From positions 1 through 22,464 of the forward strand of contig JAIELR010000179.1 in NCBI GenBank assembly GCA_019752835.1: DNA of 22,464 nt, in the 5' to 3' direction. Below the pieces are notes generated by a model. It searched no databases and was not told where the DNA came from. It saw nothing but the letters and a program-made list of their open reading frames with translations. The stretch comes from Gammaproteobacteria bacterium (lineage in GTDB: Bacteria > Pseudomonadota > Gammaproteobacteria > UBA1113). Made by a program: the position numbers and the translations under genes. Positions 12,001 to 18,934 of this stretch are shown here, piece by piece (the stretch's first letter is position 1; each line of letters starts with the position of its first letter).

Positions 12001-15000
12001 CTTCGTCATTGCATCAATACCGTACTTGAACTTATTACTATATTTACCTGCGATAAGATTCCAACAACCTTTTGCAGTACCATCATCAGGCGTAAAAGAA
12101 ATCCCTTGTTCTTTTATAAAGTCGCCCAATTTACTTGCTATGGTGTCATAGGTAATTAGCTCTTCGTCATCTGCAAAAGAAGGAAAATATACTTCTGGCA
12201 ATGCGTCCTCATCGGTAAGCACATCTCCCGTTGAGCTGGTTTGAACTTGTTGCTGTTGTTGCTGCTGTTGTTGTTCTTGCATTTGGATATCAATGGTTAG
12301 GTCTTTGACATTGAAACCCACTCCTTTGATTGCTTTCCCAATCAAACCCAACTCATTATCACTGATGGCGGCGTCATCAAGCGAAGCCTGGTCGCCAGCT
12401 TCTACGCGTCGTTTATTAGCCTGTAGCTCTCGTTGATGAGATTCAAGGGAATTATAAAAATCAACTAATTTGTGTTGAATGGCAGGACTTACTGATTCTG
12501 GCAGTACAAAGATTACTGACATATCAAATGTTTTGTCATTACTTATTTTTTTGATAAGTGTATCTATTAAATCTCCCTTTAATAAAACTTCGTTAACCTG
12601 TAGAGATAATTGTTTTACCCCTTTTTTATTTGCTGCATCCAGTAACTGAATTAATCGTTTATAAATTCCGGCCTCGTTGAAAACCGACAGGCGCAACTCT
12701 TCAAAGGGGAAATAGGTCGTATTCGATTCAAGCTGTGTCGTGATAAGATTTAATAAGGAGTTTTTACTCGATTCGTTGCTTAAATCTAAGATATTATAAG
12801 GTAAGCCGCTTCGTCTAAGTTCATCTTCTTGATAATTTAAATAATCGAATAATTTCCCTAATCCTTTGGGTCCAAAACGCTGTCTGTTCCCTGCAAAAAA
12901 AGACAGCGTTGTTGTTTTTTCAGCAGGAATACTTAAAAGCAAAAATGAAAACAAATGATCCCAAACATTAAGATGCTTGAGTGTTCTTTCTTTTTTTGCA
13001 AGTCTGCGTATGACATTGTTTTCTGCATTATATCTTGTATCATATTGCTTTTGTATTTGTTCCTTATGGAGTGTTCGTTTGCCAATCTCTCGGCGAAGGC
13101 CAATCATGGTATCATTTACTTCTTTAGGAACCTTATATTCGAGGTCTTTATCTTTTTCTTCTTGTTGCTCTGCTAGGTTTTTTGTGTAAACCAGTTCAAG
13201 TGGTTTGATCTCTTCTGTTATTTCGTTTAACTCTTCAGTTAGCTCGGTCAAAGTTTTGTTCATACCTTCAGTTGCTGAGCGCTTAAGATCCGCAACCAAT
13301 GCAGTATTTCTTTGGGTAATTAAATTAACATCTTCGTCTAAGACGGAAGTAACCTTTGTATCCCCGAGTAACTCTATCTTAATATGACTATACAGACGAT
13401 CCAATTCATACTTAATAATGTCAAGATGTTCTGAAGCGATGGCAGCAGTAATGGTCAGCTGCAATGTGTTAATGTATCCGTTATTTTTGATGCGATCTAA
13501 TACTTTTCGAAGGAAAATCAGTGGATTTTCTTTTGCTAAAATTTCAGTTAGGTTTATTTCGCAGGTAGGGTTTAAATCGGTAATGCGACCTATTTTCTTG
13601 CTTATTTCTGTATATGTCGCATCTTGTGAAATTGCTTCCTCGATTTTTATTTCTGTTTTTATTTTTTCAATTGTTTGAGGGCTAAGCGATTGGGATATTT
13701 TACTGGTGGCTGCTTTTGAGTGAAGTAGGCCGCGAGTAAGCGCCTTTACATTGTCGGGAGAAATCGTATAATTTTTGGTATCTGAACCTACTGCGTCTAA
13801 AAGACCCCGATAAGTTGGATTTAACGACAACAACACATATTCGTCTTCGGAAAAGGTCGTTTTGCTCAAGAGTAATGTATAAATGTATTCTTGAAATTGT
13901 TCTGGCGTTGAACATTGTGTAATTTTTTCTTGCTCGGGAGTTGGGGCATTGCCGGCAAGGATATAAGCCATAATTGCTTGTCTTAGTGCGCGATAACCAC
14001 AGGTAAAACTATCTTGTTGTTCTTGACTTCCTTTTGGAGGGATAATATTGGGGTTCTCAACATTGGGAAAAGCCTCCAATACGGTTTTGTCTTCTTTACC
14101 GTATTCCTTACGACCGTCTTTATATTTGAGTGATGCTCTAATGACTTTTTCGACGTTCTCTTTATCGCCCTTACTTAAAAATAAAGAATCGATATATTCG
14201 CAGCTTATTTCTGGATCATCCTCGGGCTTCGCTCCAGGCCTAACATTGACAGATAAGTGAACCCAGTGTAAACCACGGTCATTAATATTGATATGATCGG
14301 CAGGACCACGATTTAAGATGAAAGAGACCGTATACTCTTCATTTTTTTTGTGTTTTACGCGTTCTAAATGCAGTACATGTCCAATTTGGATCGGATCAAA
14401 TTGCACTACATGAGTAAATTCATTTAACTTTAAATAGCTTAATGCTCGTTGAATATCTAAGTCCGTTAACCAAGCCCCTTTGCTTAATTTACCGGTGGCA
14501 AATTTTTCTTTAATACCAAGATCTGAATGTTCAAGGAGTATGGGTTTGTCGCGAAGTTGGCGCGTTTTTTTCCAATCGGTCCAAGCTACTATCGCGGCAT
14601 TTCTATCAAATGTCAGCTCATAAACGTCATTTTTCTCTTTATAGCGAATGTGTTGAATAAATAAGGGTTCTAGTGCTGCGAAATCATTCAATGCGTTGGC
14701 AATCGCTTGTGGATTGTTAGCACAGAGTTCACTAAAGTTAAAATAATCTGGATATAAAGATTGAAATTCTTTCAATGCTGCTTCTAATTCAGAAGGGAAT
14801 TTTATGATATAAGCTTTTTGCTGTTGTGGCCCTTCTGCCGCAGCCATGAGTTGAGTGTAGAGTTGGTAGGCTTTGTAATCTTCATCAGTAGGGTCTATTT
14901 TTCGCATGAATTGTTCATATCTTGCGAATAAGTCTTCGAGATCTTTCTTGTAGTATTCAACAGCGACGAAAGCGTCAGTCCCTCGCTTGATATATTTTTC

Positions 15001-15339
15001 TAGTTGTTCTAATACCGCTTGTGGGCTGTTTAACCTTTTATGCTCGTCACGTTTAAGGCGCGCAAATAGATCAGCAATATTGCTCTCTGCTTTTTCCTCA
15101 AGACTTTGAGGGCGTCGGATTGTTTTTACATCCTTTGACGGATCTTGTTTTGCTAATTTGATCGCCATAGATTGGAGATCTATAAATGATAAATTTGCTA
15201 TCTCTTTGAAATCATTGGGTTTAATGGGGCCGCTACCACCCACATCTGCACTGCTACTCATTATTTTGAGATGTAACATTTTTTCCATGAGCGGGTTAAA
15301 ATCGATGATTTGTTCGTTGTTTTTTTTAGATTCGGGCAT
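3100..15339 (-). CDS. Giant 4079-residue protein: CE-clan (Ulp1-like) cysteine protease signature plus SecA-type DEAD motor
   Basis: One unbroken frame starts at an ATG preceded by GGAGT at 15347-15351. Residues about 295-470 match a CE-clan cysteine protease: WLTDLDIQRAL, then HWVHLSVNV (His358), YIDSLF (Asp384) and QQDSFTCG (Gln441, Cys447), in the order and approximate spacing of Ulp1/SENP (family C48) and YopJ-type enzymes. A coiled-coil stretch follows at roughly 690-810, a polyglutamine tract near 1020-1030, and a very acidic/charged segment at about 1950-2070. Residues about 2560-3330 form a SecA-like motor: GQVKTGEGKT (2598-2607, Walker A), VLDEAD (2704-2709, Walker B), TTGTAGS near 2910, ITISNIFDRGTD (DRGTD at 3167-3171) and GAGRTARQG (3211-3219). 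A low-complexity Pro/Glu/Ala linker (about 3390-3540) leads into a helical C-terminal region I cannot name. It is far longer than SecA (about 900 residues), so it is not the housekeeping translocase. I infer a host-directed toxin or effector. Confidence 0.9.
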   Translation of the reverse strand: MPESKKNNEQIIDFNPLMEKMLHLKIMSSSADVGGSGPIKPNDFKEIANLSFIDLQSMAIKLAKQDPSKDVKTIRRPQSLEEKAESNIADLFARLKRDEHKRLNSPQAVLEQLEKYIKRGTDAFVAVEYYKKDLEDLFARYEQFMRKIDPTDEDYKAYQLYTQLMAAAEGPQQQKAYIIKFPSELEAALKEFQSLYPDYFNFSELCANNPQAIANALNDFAALEPLFIQHIRYKEKNDVYELTFDRNAAIVAWTDWKKTRQLRDKPILLEHSDLGIKEKFATGKLSKGAWLTDLDIQRALSYLKLNEFTHVVQFDPIQIGHVLHLERVKHKKNEEYTVSFILNRGPADHININDRGLHWVHLSVNVRPGAKPEDDPEISCEYIDSLFLSKGDKENVEKVIRASLKYKDGRKEYGKEDKTVLEAFPNVENPNIIPPKGSQEQQDSFTCGYRALRQAIMAYILAGNAPTPEQEKITQCSTPEQFQEYIYTLLLSKTTFSEDEYVLLSLNPTYRGLLDAVGSDTKNYTISPDNVKALTRGLLHSKAATSKISQSLSPQTIEKIKTEIKIEEAISQDATYTEISKKIGRITDLNPTCEINLTEILAKENPLIFLRKVLDRIKNNGYINTLQLTITAAIASEHLDIIKYELDRLYSHIKIELLGDTKVTSVLDEDVNLITQRNTALVADLKRSATEGMNKTLTELTEELNEITEEIKPLELVYTKNLAEQQEEKDKDLEYKVPKEVNDTMIGLRREIGKRTLHKEQIQKQYDTRYNAENNVIRRLAKKERTLKHLNVWDHLFSFLLLSIPAEKTTTLSFFAGNRQRFGPKGLGKLFDYLNYQEDELRRSGLPYNILDLSNESSKNSLLNLITTQLESNTTYFPFEELRLSVFNEAGIYKRLIQLLDAANKKGVKQLSLQVNEVLLKGDLIDTLIKKISNDKTFDMSVIFVLPESVSPAIQHKLVDFYNSLESHQRELQANKRRVEAGDQASLDDAAISDNELGLIGKAIKGVGFNVKDLTIDIQMQEQQQQQQQQQVQTSSTGDVLTDEDALPEVYFPSFADDEELITYDTIASKLGDFIKEQGISFTPDDGTAKGCWNLIAGKYSNKFKYGIDAMTKSAAQYLITHLSDVQYGLKLDNLPQGFYLEQGEESPYNEVYPSVLKRKIILRYDPLRPRLNPNNSPLTLTFSEPMKSAKWLGDISQFIKDKKQIETLYNKYKVFFSDPKPTLEACRKNFFKLRESQNKPRLNAFYQELLEAMIHGLEPTKANDIIELLNNVFGGKNHLNNQNIAALAEILYAEGTYGLEKLLNELKGLKNNISPASFAIFKKNFIDPSLNLRELLDQKSIMAMHVLRHLKEDRRIWWDALTSQHCENKGLRDEQQYQVEEYNLKNSNHRIEAPKINPRPVSLPDLLSGFTYFCEELNELSPNIDFGSSCPLINVADMRLGLDCLLTILKNAQNFDEQFHALPGLSLNSLGPVYASQYDRYKLVTAEMQLVYRYFFPTPGTESRVAYSPETIFKQKKEAVLDRKHSEYVDYTTSLVTGPNGMPVKGSDGKDLRKYSYDYFLFAYFLRHIATFNHRKSVPEYKQLLNKLRNDVNKANLFNDEDKPDFDRIFLSFLAICGTGAKGIHFSNVDIEKLIEHLILFFSKMRTDPTSYNDVDLSRINVNQLFDFLLMPLAKSNATFTISDCNILLDALYVIPENLFKEDKNGKISWGNTVKEVLNIFKDIVVDNQVIKENIVSAVLSLNKNKNALNIVTFFDVLKPLLIEKETQENLIQKVPLDLLNKNRPRLSAFAMILALLDKAVFSDSADVKLILETLTPLIIKLESFFDDKSPELCNHFLRILSCIDAGSEALPSIAQFESVLDAMIAADNSIDEHDVLELVTGNIPKECNINLRTFLASSALKSTDFSIVLAKNTKQIIAAIKDDALLNIGLAAGGIDIEKKFEDISQINTILNQFLDEYKNDGTEEELTAEEEQALIDSKKHFSEDEDEDEEQKTNEELEGKYAQQLKELAENDSDDEQEVQRKANERNKIEKTIKKEAKQRLLEKENEKNRKEQENEKIEKRAARTGFNRLFSKIKNIMLRSYNAEIANELLMIKDTKANEDVTQFIIYTSNHPIKNEKIDKIEFMAEFMTALNSKKDLIQAFKALQLAWPSQFEAIMLFLNAPQQAVLIKNFSDIDLTKIIQACVQYGNKKEKFPMDVFTLLLTGGMDGNKLEILDRLLPDIRENDEDAVREIPAYNLKFAHYALLYENLTNRNEALSPTALEEKTFEQKCGDSFKSLLNCLILTASQKHGHGFSETDINLLVELIAQLDNISMKEDLLALLSAHPDCLTSINAVFSTGKNREESEALLFILLAANKKTPIGQSNPSVSTLVHDIVILMDSEQVKLSTTSLLKLKGVYELDEYPNLVDLRARLGDIYKNKITLDKTITDWQNQFDKEPFLNNPEKQRNFDDSNVIYLIEKMRNMTRAEPMPYAQREQLREWFTYVNDIGEKRAICVNPYAKTDYTFKSVREFSSDEITALLAHYREKIQDANLLPKEKEKILLEFIAIAREVMYRNARKVNDQGVFEKAGLFAKPAQIMALLVGMQRGADKNFMGQVKTGEGKTLIAGLEAAFLSFQGYTVDVATSNFILAGHGLETNQSFFNAMGIRSRMLSAADTDTTAYDYPGEIHYGTLADFALWNAKATAQVGDKFPKHPQKTALVLDEADAAALDDKTRYRFAKSFDPLTNPDESPYIWIYKAVIKFVNAERKGPNKSDKDYIAAAKRELLYAAQSTEEKKQLAEFMKPENEKDFLERLGGWLYNAGKSTDLLKAEGHAFKIHAIPHTRKSGEQISKACVYNSGIPNMSAEFSGFQHFLELQLAELYKEKLEKADPVTGKKMPPFLIGPEKTYITSLNSQLQINRYDYKYFTTGTAGSDPELQELAEKNNCDIIELAPNEKSNRKEFRPILTNPKYLPTDDSDKEEMAHINKVISKIVKILKKDGDKPIFVPCLNEKQAEKMQVALNKILEKNPKLKNKAPGINFHYENDTLTEKARTDAEKASVKEARKKGHITISKSAYLTNAEKEDQDHINLIIKFIIYSLKHDDEGLCAPILIQSVDQKQGEKIKLALDAALAKNNVLRAKTPQKVHAYYGSSKPTETERAAEEAEAIHKASAHGSITISNIFDRGTDFDPYHPTDPKIPPKAFKVVKAFIDPKPASSEGVKRKLGQGAGRTARQGKEGFFVLIGKRSELAPVYSEKELKQLKPKHSEELVEKLDTYENERAAPMRDKNQSFDKIKDLLSEEFYRSFITPIIEYEEASSTNLKHIRDNMLFELTKLYGVIDEQWLLYSTENNGVDLLAEFVADEWSKRIGQPSLTKTDKSTPAPKRFQDLFTGFCTDIKIEADSISRPEPAPLIALAMLETARRKHDVDKPYIKASERLQPLSKEEDISETVYCDYVSLYPAEILAAYDAPAAPVEPMSAIIAIEETQRGEIVHSADQHAEPTRSEDGDANITANTTVEKAERPISLNAENVTQEQKSSPVAPEVADTSNAPETGVKTNAKLITLRREGVNNNLAPLYLRLQTPANRSSLKDLLRKSTLCSSPIKNSRLSNEQIAEMVRAYLLFSYGAHMSGNSAGYDAAIRRYQTVIKWVLKAEDPTLLDTVIEAHTIHYKAVLAEKNADPSKNKAYLARFNVRTADLLKLKEKPAALTQDQAVSSKDKEVVALDNVFDGAKKETWANTRDKMVIDLRNYADGSLLSRGFVSSDRKQLARKIRQTLENVTDYSALLGQLFEHRKKLFIDDRGENRTLEAGLGGRLNRFIDDIHDKIFIHATDAELPTLLKLEFNDIHQVLSRFFEKRLTKDKEVAAFLTTIDSDKNSLEQRYEALQLLFAKLRFSAHLDPSFSAKMRLLGNYCHQKLSNLDLLFERLPNLKEKEGEAQKSTRLLTDAVVAGTLEFMKHLVTQKNSFFMESKRAVKPDTGGQLIRYRDYDIQRDFAAKGGTVQANITALLDSIERHIVDKSKNAATTVKFTNVKFTAAGNGKTEFELTISLSVNEKHANITLSFDKLDKLNHFPSCNVVYVDTAEPELKEGVQKKM
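5827..6453 (-). repeat. Tandem protein-level duplication of the second SecA helicase lobe inside the giant gene
   Basis: Two consecutive units of about 103 residues align end to end. Unit 1 (about 2963-3065) runs from HINKVISKIVKILKK (His2968) to GHITISKSAYL. Unit 2 (about 3066-3171) runs from HINLIIKFIIYSLKH (His3071) to GSITISNIFDRGTD. Shared positions include EKQAEK / QKQGEK, ALNKILEKN / ALDAALAKN and the closing ITIS strand. Only unit 2 keeps the RGTD of helicase motif V, so unit 1 looks like a degenerate copy. The two have diverged strongly at DNA level. Confidence 0.75.
12242..12288 (-). repeat. CAA/CAG-type triplet tract coding for polyglutamine in the giant protein
   Basis: A run of mixed CAA and CAG codons encodes nine consecutive glutamines plus flanking ones (MQEQ, then the run, then VQ) at about residues 1018-1031. 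It sits between two different regions and is probably a flexible linker. Mixed codons make slippage less likely than in a pure repeat, but length variation between strains is still possible. Confidence 0.85.
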
Positions 15340-15726
15340 TTATAACACTCCAATTCATTTGATTAAATTGTATCTACCTTTTATTAAGTATTTCTTATTT
15401 TGTGGTGAGGTGTTAGCTCTGCTCTGTGCCGGACAATTTTGCCTGTAGCCCGTATTAAAGCGCTTTCAACACTCAATCTAGGGGCACCACCATACTCGAT
15501 AATCCCACGAAAAGAGATGATTCACGGAGTGCGCGTAACACGGGGCTGGGCTTCGCAAAATCACTGACCCCGTATTACGCTTTTATCGTGGATGTTCTTG
15601 TTATCGCCTCATTTGCACTATCCATAAATGATAAGTTCTAAGCGTTATTTCCGCTTTAATACGGTCTACAAGACTTCCGGGCTACGTTTCAATAATAAGC
15701 GTAGCACTATATTCGGGAAATGTTGC
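15340..15726. other. Non-coding region upstream of the giant gene and downstream of mutY
   Basis: These 387 bases hold the start region of the giant gene on the minus strand (binding site GGAGT at 15347-15351, and a TACAAT that could serve as a -10 box about 20 bases further upstream, without a clear -35) and the nested inverted-repeat element at 15446-15668. No believable protein or stable RNA gene is seen. Both flanking genes lie on the minus strand, so mutY transcription would enter this region. Confidence 0.6.
15446..15668. repeat. Nested inverted-repeat element, MITE-like, with an internal strong hairpin
   Basis: The outer ends are inverted repeats: TAGCCCGTATTAAAGCG at 15446-15462 and its near-perfect complement (one mismatch) at 15652-15668. 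Inside them, 15502-15514 and 15579-15593 pair imperfectly (ATCCCACGAAAAG against CTTTTATCGTGGAT). Innermost, GCGTAACACGGGG (15533-15545) pairs with 15568-15580 with one mismatch around a 22-base loop. The left end also contains the palindrome AAAGCGCTTT. The end motif recurs inverted at 2181-2201. No transposase is present and I see no clear target-site duplication. It could be a non-autonomous mobile element, or a structured RNA or terminator-like repeat. Confidence 0.6.
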
Positions 15727-16782
15727 TCAGGAGTGAAGCAATGCTCGTATAGGCTGTGCAAGCCCAACTTTTTGAGGGTTTGTTTTGTCGTACCAGAGCT
15801 GATTTGTTTGTTCACGTATCGCATTCATTTGCGGCACGACACTTAAACGTATGGGGGTAATATCGTAATGAAAATGACTGAAGGTGTGCCGAAATGGTGT
15901 CATTAAATTCATTTCTTCGATGGTTACACCAAATCGTCGTTGGCAATCTACGTTTAATTCGCTGAGATCACCTGAATAATCAGGTAAACACCACAATCCA
16001 CCCCAAATGCCGCTAGGGGGCCTTTTTTCCAGTAAAATAACGCCTTCTTTGTTTTCTAAAAGGAGTAAATAACCATTACGAATGGGTAGGGTTTTTTTAG
16101 ATTTTTTCCCAGGGAAATCAACGGGGTTGCCTGATAAAAAGGCCATGCAAGTGGCTTGTAAGGGACAGCTATCGCAATGCGGTTTTGTGCGCGTGCAAAG
16201 GGTTGCGCCTAAGTCCATCATGACTTGGGTATAGTCGCGACAATGTTTATTAGGCGTATAGGATTCGGCGACTTCCCATAAGTATTTTTCTACGGAGGGT
16301 GTGGCAAGACTTTCTTTAATGCCAATATAACGGCTTAAGACGCGTTTTACGTTTCCATCCAATACCGTTGCTGGTTGGTTGAATGCGGTAGAAACGATGG
16401 CTGCGGCAGTTGAGCGACCAATGCCAGGCAATAACACTAATTGATCGACGGTCTGAGGAAATTCACCGGCATAAACGTCTACGATCATCTTTGCGGCTTT
16501 ATGCAAATTACGCGCTCGAGAATAATAGCCTAGGCCAGTCCATAGATGCATGACCTCATCAACCTCGGCCGCGGCTAAAGATTCAACATCAGGAAAGGTC
16601 TGAAGAAAACGCTCAAAATAGGGGATAACCGTATTAACCTGTGTTTGTTGCAACATAATCTCAGAGAGCCAAACACGATAAGGGGTTATTCCTTGTTGCC
16701 ACGGCAAATTTTTTCGACCATAGATTTGGTACCATGTTAGTACTGCTTTTTGAAATTGTTTTGAAGAAAGGGGGTTTACCAT
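15727..16782 (-). CDS. mutY: A/G-specific adenine DNA glycosylase MutY
   Basis: MutY removes adenine mispaired with 8-oxoguanine and is part of the GO base-excision repair pathway. The 351-residue length matches the E. coli enzyme (350). Visible features are the SEIMLQQTQV block with catalytic Glu41, the helix-hairpin-helix LLPGIGRSTAAAI (about 117-129), catalytic Asp142 in VLDGNVKRVL, and the [4Fe-4S] ligands Cys196, Cys203, Cys206, Cys212 in the C-x6-C-x2-C-x5-C pattern. The C-terminal MutT-like domain carries the 8-oxoG-reading motif FRHTFSHFHYDI. The start is the ATG at 16782; GAGG lies upstream at rather long spacing. The gene is divergent from the OPT transporter and does not appear to share an operon with the giant gene, since 387 bases separate them. 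Confidence 0.97.
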   Translation of the reverse strand: MVNPLSSKQFQKAVLTWYQIYGRKNLPWQQGITPYRVWLSEIMLQQTQVNTVIPYFERFLQTFPDVESLAAAEVDEVMHLWTGLGYYSRARNLHKAAKMIVDVYAGEFPQTVDQLVLLPGIGRSTAAAIVSTAFNQPATVLDGNVKRVLSRYIGIKESLATPSVEKYLWEVAESYTPNKHCRDYTQVMMDLGATLCTRTKPHCDSCPLQATCMAFLSGNPVDFPGKKSKKTLPIRNGYLLLLENKEGVILLEKRPPSGIWGGLWCLPDYSGDLSELNVDCQRRFGVTIEEMNLMTPFRHTFSHFHYDITPIRLSVVPQMNAIREQTNQLWYDKTNPQKVGLAQPIRALLHS

Positions 16783-16960
16783 CAGAGTTTTGTTACCTCG
16801 CTGAATTAGTGACGGGGGAAGGTTGACATTATTTCATACCCATCTCGTTTATTCTATCATTCTGTCCGTAAAATTAATGTACAAACATTGTAGCGACGCA
16901 CCATAGAATATGCTACCATGGGCGGACGTAAGTTAAATTGAATTATGGGTAAAAAATGCA
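16783..16960. promoter_or_regulatory. Divergent intergenic region between mutY and the OPT transporter
   Basis: These 178 bases must carry the promoters of both genes, which are transcribed away from each other. A TTGACA at 16823-16828 and TAGAAT at 16904-16909 resemble sigma-70 elements, but I find no pair with correct 16-18 base spacing, so no promoter is assigned. The region just upstream of the OPT start (16940-16960) lacks a strong ribosome binding site. Confidence 0.35.
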
Positions 16961-18934
16961 ATGAATAAAAGTTTTATTCCCCCGGAAGCTCAGATTCCTG
17001 AAATTACGGTCAAAGTCATTATTATTTCTGTTTTTTTAACCCTTATACTGGCCGCATCAAATGCTTATTTAGCTCTCAAAGTTGGTATTTTAACATCTGC
17101 ATCTATTCCTGCCGCCATTTTGTCCATGAGCATTTTACGTTGGTTTAAAAACTCGACTATTCTGGAAAATAACCTTATTCAGACAGCCGCATCTGCAGGT
17201 GAAGCCGTTGCTGGTGGGATCGTTTATACGATTCCGGCACTTATTCTTATTCATTACTGGACACATTTTCCATATTGGGAAAATGTTTTCATTGCGCTTT
17301 CTGGCGGAATCTTGGGCGTCATGGTCTCAATTCCTTTACGGCAAGTCTTATTATCTGATCCAAAACTCAAATTTCCCGAGGGGCGAGCTATTGCTCAAGT
17401 TTTAATCGCGGGTACTGAAAAAGGTTTTGATTTAAAACCAATGATTTTTGGCGCAAGCTTGGGCGCAGTGATGGAGTTTGCTCAAACCGGTATTAAAGTA
17501 TTTACCACCTCAGTACAAGGCTGGTTTAGCGCGGGTAAAACCTTGGTAGGATTTGGCGTCGGGTTCTCCGCCACCATGCTCGGTATTGGCTATTTAGTGG
17601 GTTTCGAAATTGGAGTCAGCTTGTTAATTGGCGCTGTTTTGTCCTGGGGCTTACTTATTCCGATTTTAAGCAATATTTTTCCCTCAGATTTAAGCAGTGG
17701 TGCAACCAGTGCGGCCATCAGTTTGTGGGGCGATAAAATTCGCTACGTGGGCATAGGTGCTATGCTAACAGCGGGCGTTTGGACGTTGCTTGGCTTATTA
17801 AAGCCTTTTGTGGCGAGTTTACAGAGTGCCGCACGTGCGCTTCAAGATTCGTTGGGCCTAGAGGTCAATAATGTGTTGCGGACAGAGCGAGATTTGCCCT
17901 TACATTATGTGTGTTTGGGTTTGCTGCTCTGTTTATCGATCATGTATTGTCTTTTTTCTTATACATTTAATGTGCCTGTTTCACCTACTCATTTTTGGGC
18001 TCAATCTATTTTGATATGGGGTAGTTTGCTTTATGTCTTAATCGGTGGTTTTATTTTTTCAGCCATTTGTGGGTATTTTTCTGGGATGGTTGGTGTGACT
18101 GCCAGCCCTGGGTCGGCCGTGATTATTGCCGCTCTTTTTATAGCGGCGATGCTATTAAAGCTTTTTCTGCTCACCACCTCTATGTATCACATTCTTACCA
18201 CAAGCACGCAACTTCATGCTGCTGCGATTTCGATATTTATTGGCGCGATTATTACCGGTGCTGCCTGCATTGCCAATGATAATATTCAAGATTTGAAAGT
18301 AGGGCAATTGGTGGGGGCAACCCCTTGGAAACAGCAAGTTATGCTCTTATTTGGTGTTGTTATTGCTTCGCTCATCATCCCGCCTATTATGGAGTTACTC
18401 TTCAACGTCTATGGCGTCGGCGATGTATTACCACGTGCCGACATGAATATTGCCAATGCATTGCCAGCTCCCCCAGCAGCTATGATGGCGGCTGTTACCG
18501 ATGGCGTATTTCATAACAGTATGCCGTGGAATATGATCAGTTTGGGCATAATTATGGGTGTTGTATTAATTATTTTGCAAGCCGTGTTAAAACGACGAAA
18601 TATTCATTTTTCGGTGATTGGCGTCGCAACAGGCATGTATTTACCGTTAACAACCTCAACACCCATTTTTATTGGAAGCTTATTACAAAAAGTAGCACAA
18701 GGGCGCAGACCTGTGCTCAATAAGCATCATAGTAGCTTGATTGCATGTGGTCTTGTCACTGGTGCGGCATTAATGGATGTTTTACTGGCTATTCCTTTTT
18801 CCCTCATGGAAAATCCGGATGCGCTGGCTATTTTCCCAGCAAAATATAGTGCAATAACCAATATTTTAGGTATTGTTGCGTTTGCTGGATTATCGTTTTG
18901 GCTCTTTAAAAAATCAAGAGAAAGTACTACGTGA
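16961..18934 (+). CDS. OPT family oligopeptide transporter
   Basis: An inner-membrane transporter of the oligopeptide transporter (OPT) superfamily, expected to import small peptides using the proton gradient. The substrate cannot be read from sequence; metal-ligand transport is known for plant YSL relatives. The 657-residue protein is almost entirely hydrophobic, with well over ten membrane segments. The N-terminal region (PEITVKVI, then SNAYLALKVGILTSASIPAAI and QTAASAGEAVAGGIVYTIPALI) and GYFSGMVGVTASPGS at 371-385 match bacterial OPT proteins. FPEGRAIAQVL is another conserved block. The start is the first ATG in a good family-matching position, although its ribosome binding site is weak. 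The stop overlaps the trmB start by four bases, so the two are co-translated. Peptide uptake would suit an amino-acid-dependent intracellular bacterium (inference). Confidence 0.93.
   Translation: MNKSFIPPEAQIPEITVKVIIISVFLTLILAASNAYLALKVGILTSASIPAAILSMSILRWFKNSTILENNLIQTAASAGEAVAGGIVYTIPALILIHYWTHFPYWENVFIALSGGILGVMVSIPLRQVLLSDPKLKFPEGRAIAQVLIAGTEKGFDLKPMIFGASLGAVMEFAQTGIKVFTTSVQGWFSAGKTLVGFGVGFSATMLGIGYLVGFEIGVSLLIGAVLSWGLLIPILSNIFPSDLSSGATSAAISLWGDKIRYVGIGAMLTAGVWTLLGLLKPFVASLQSAARALQDSLGLEVNNVLRTERDLPLHYVCLGLLLCLSIMYCLFSYTFNVPVSPTHFWAQSILIWGSLLYVLIGGFIFSAICGYFSGMVGVTASPGSAVIIAALFIAAMLLKLFLLTTSMYHILTTSTQLHAAAISIFIGAIITGAACIANDNIQDLKVGQLVGATPWKQQVMLLFGVVIASLIIPPIMELLFNVYGVGDVLPRADMNIANALPAPPAAMMAAVTDGVFHNSMPWNMISLGIIMGVVLIILQAVLKRRNIHFSVIGVATGMYLPLTTSTPIFIGSLLQKVAQGRRPVLNKHHSSLIACGLVTGAALMDVLLAIPFSLMENPDALAIFPAKYSAITNILGIVAFAGLSFWLFKKSRESTT

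Noticed and set aside
3100..15339. Housekeeping preprotein translocase SecA
   Set aside because: The protein is over four times the size of SecA, the motor is embedded among unrelated regions, motif VI differs from the usual SecA sequence, and no zinc-binding SecA C-terminus is seen.
15533..15586. Rho-independent terminator of mutY
   Set aside because: The stem is followed by TTTTAT only on the plus strand, whereas mutY is transcribed on the minus strand and needs the U run on that strand.
15628..15846. Plus-strand frame of 72 codons next to mutY
   Set aside because: It overlaps the mutY 3' end on the opposite strand and the repeat element, and shows no gene-like features.
16823..16828. TTGACA as the -35 box of the OPT transporter
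   Set aside because: No reasonable -10 box lies 16-18 bases downstream.
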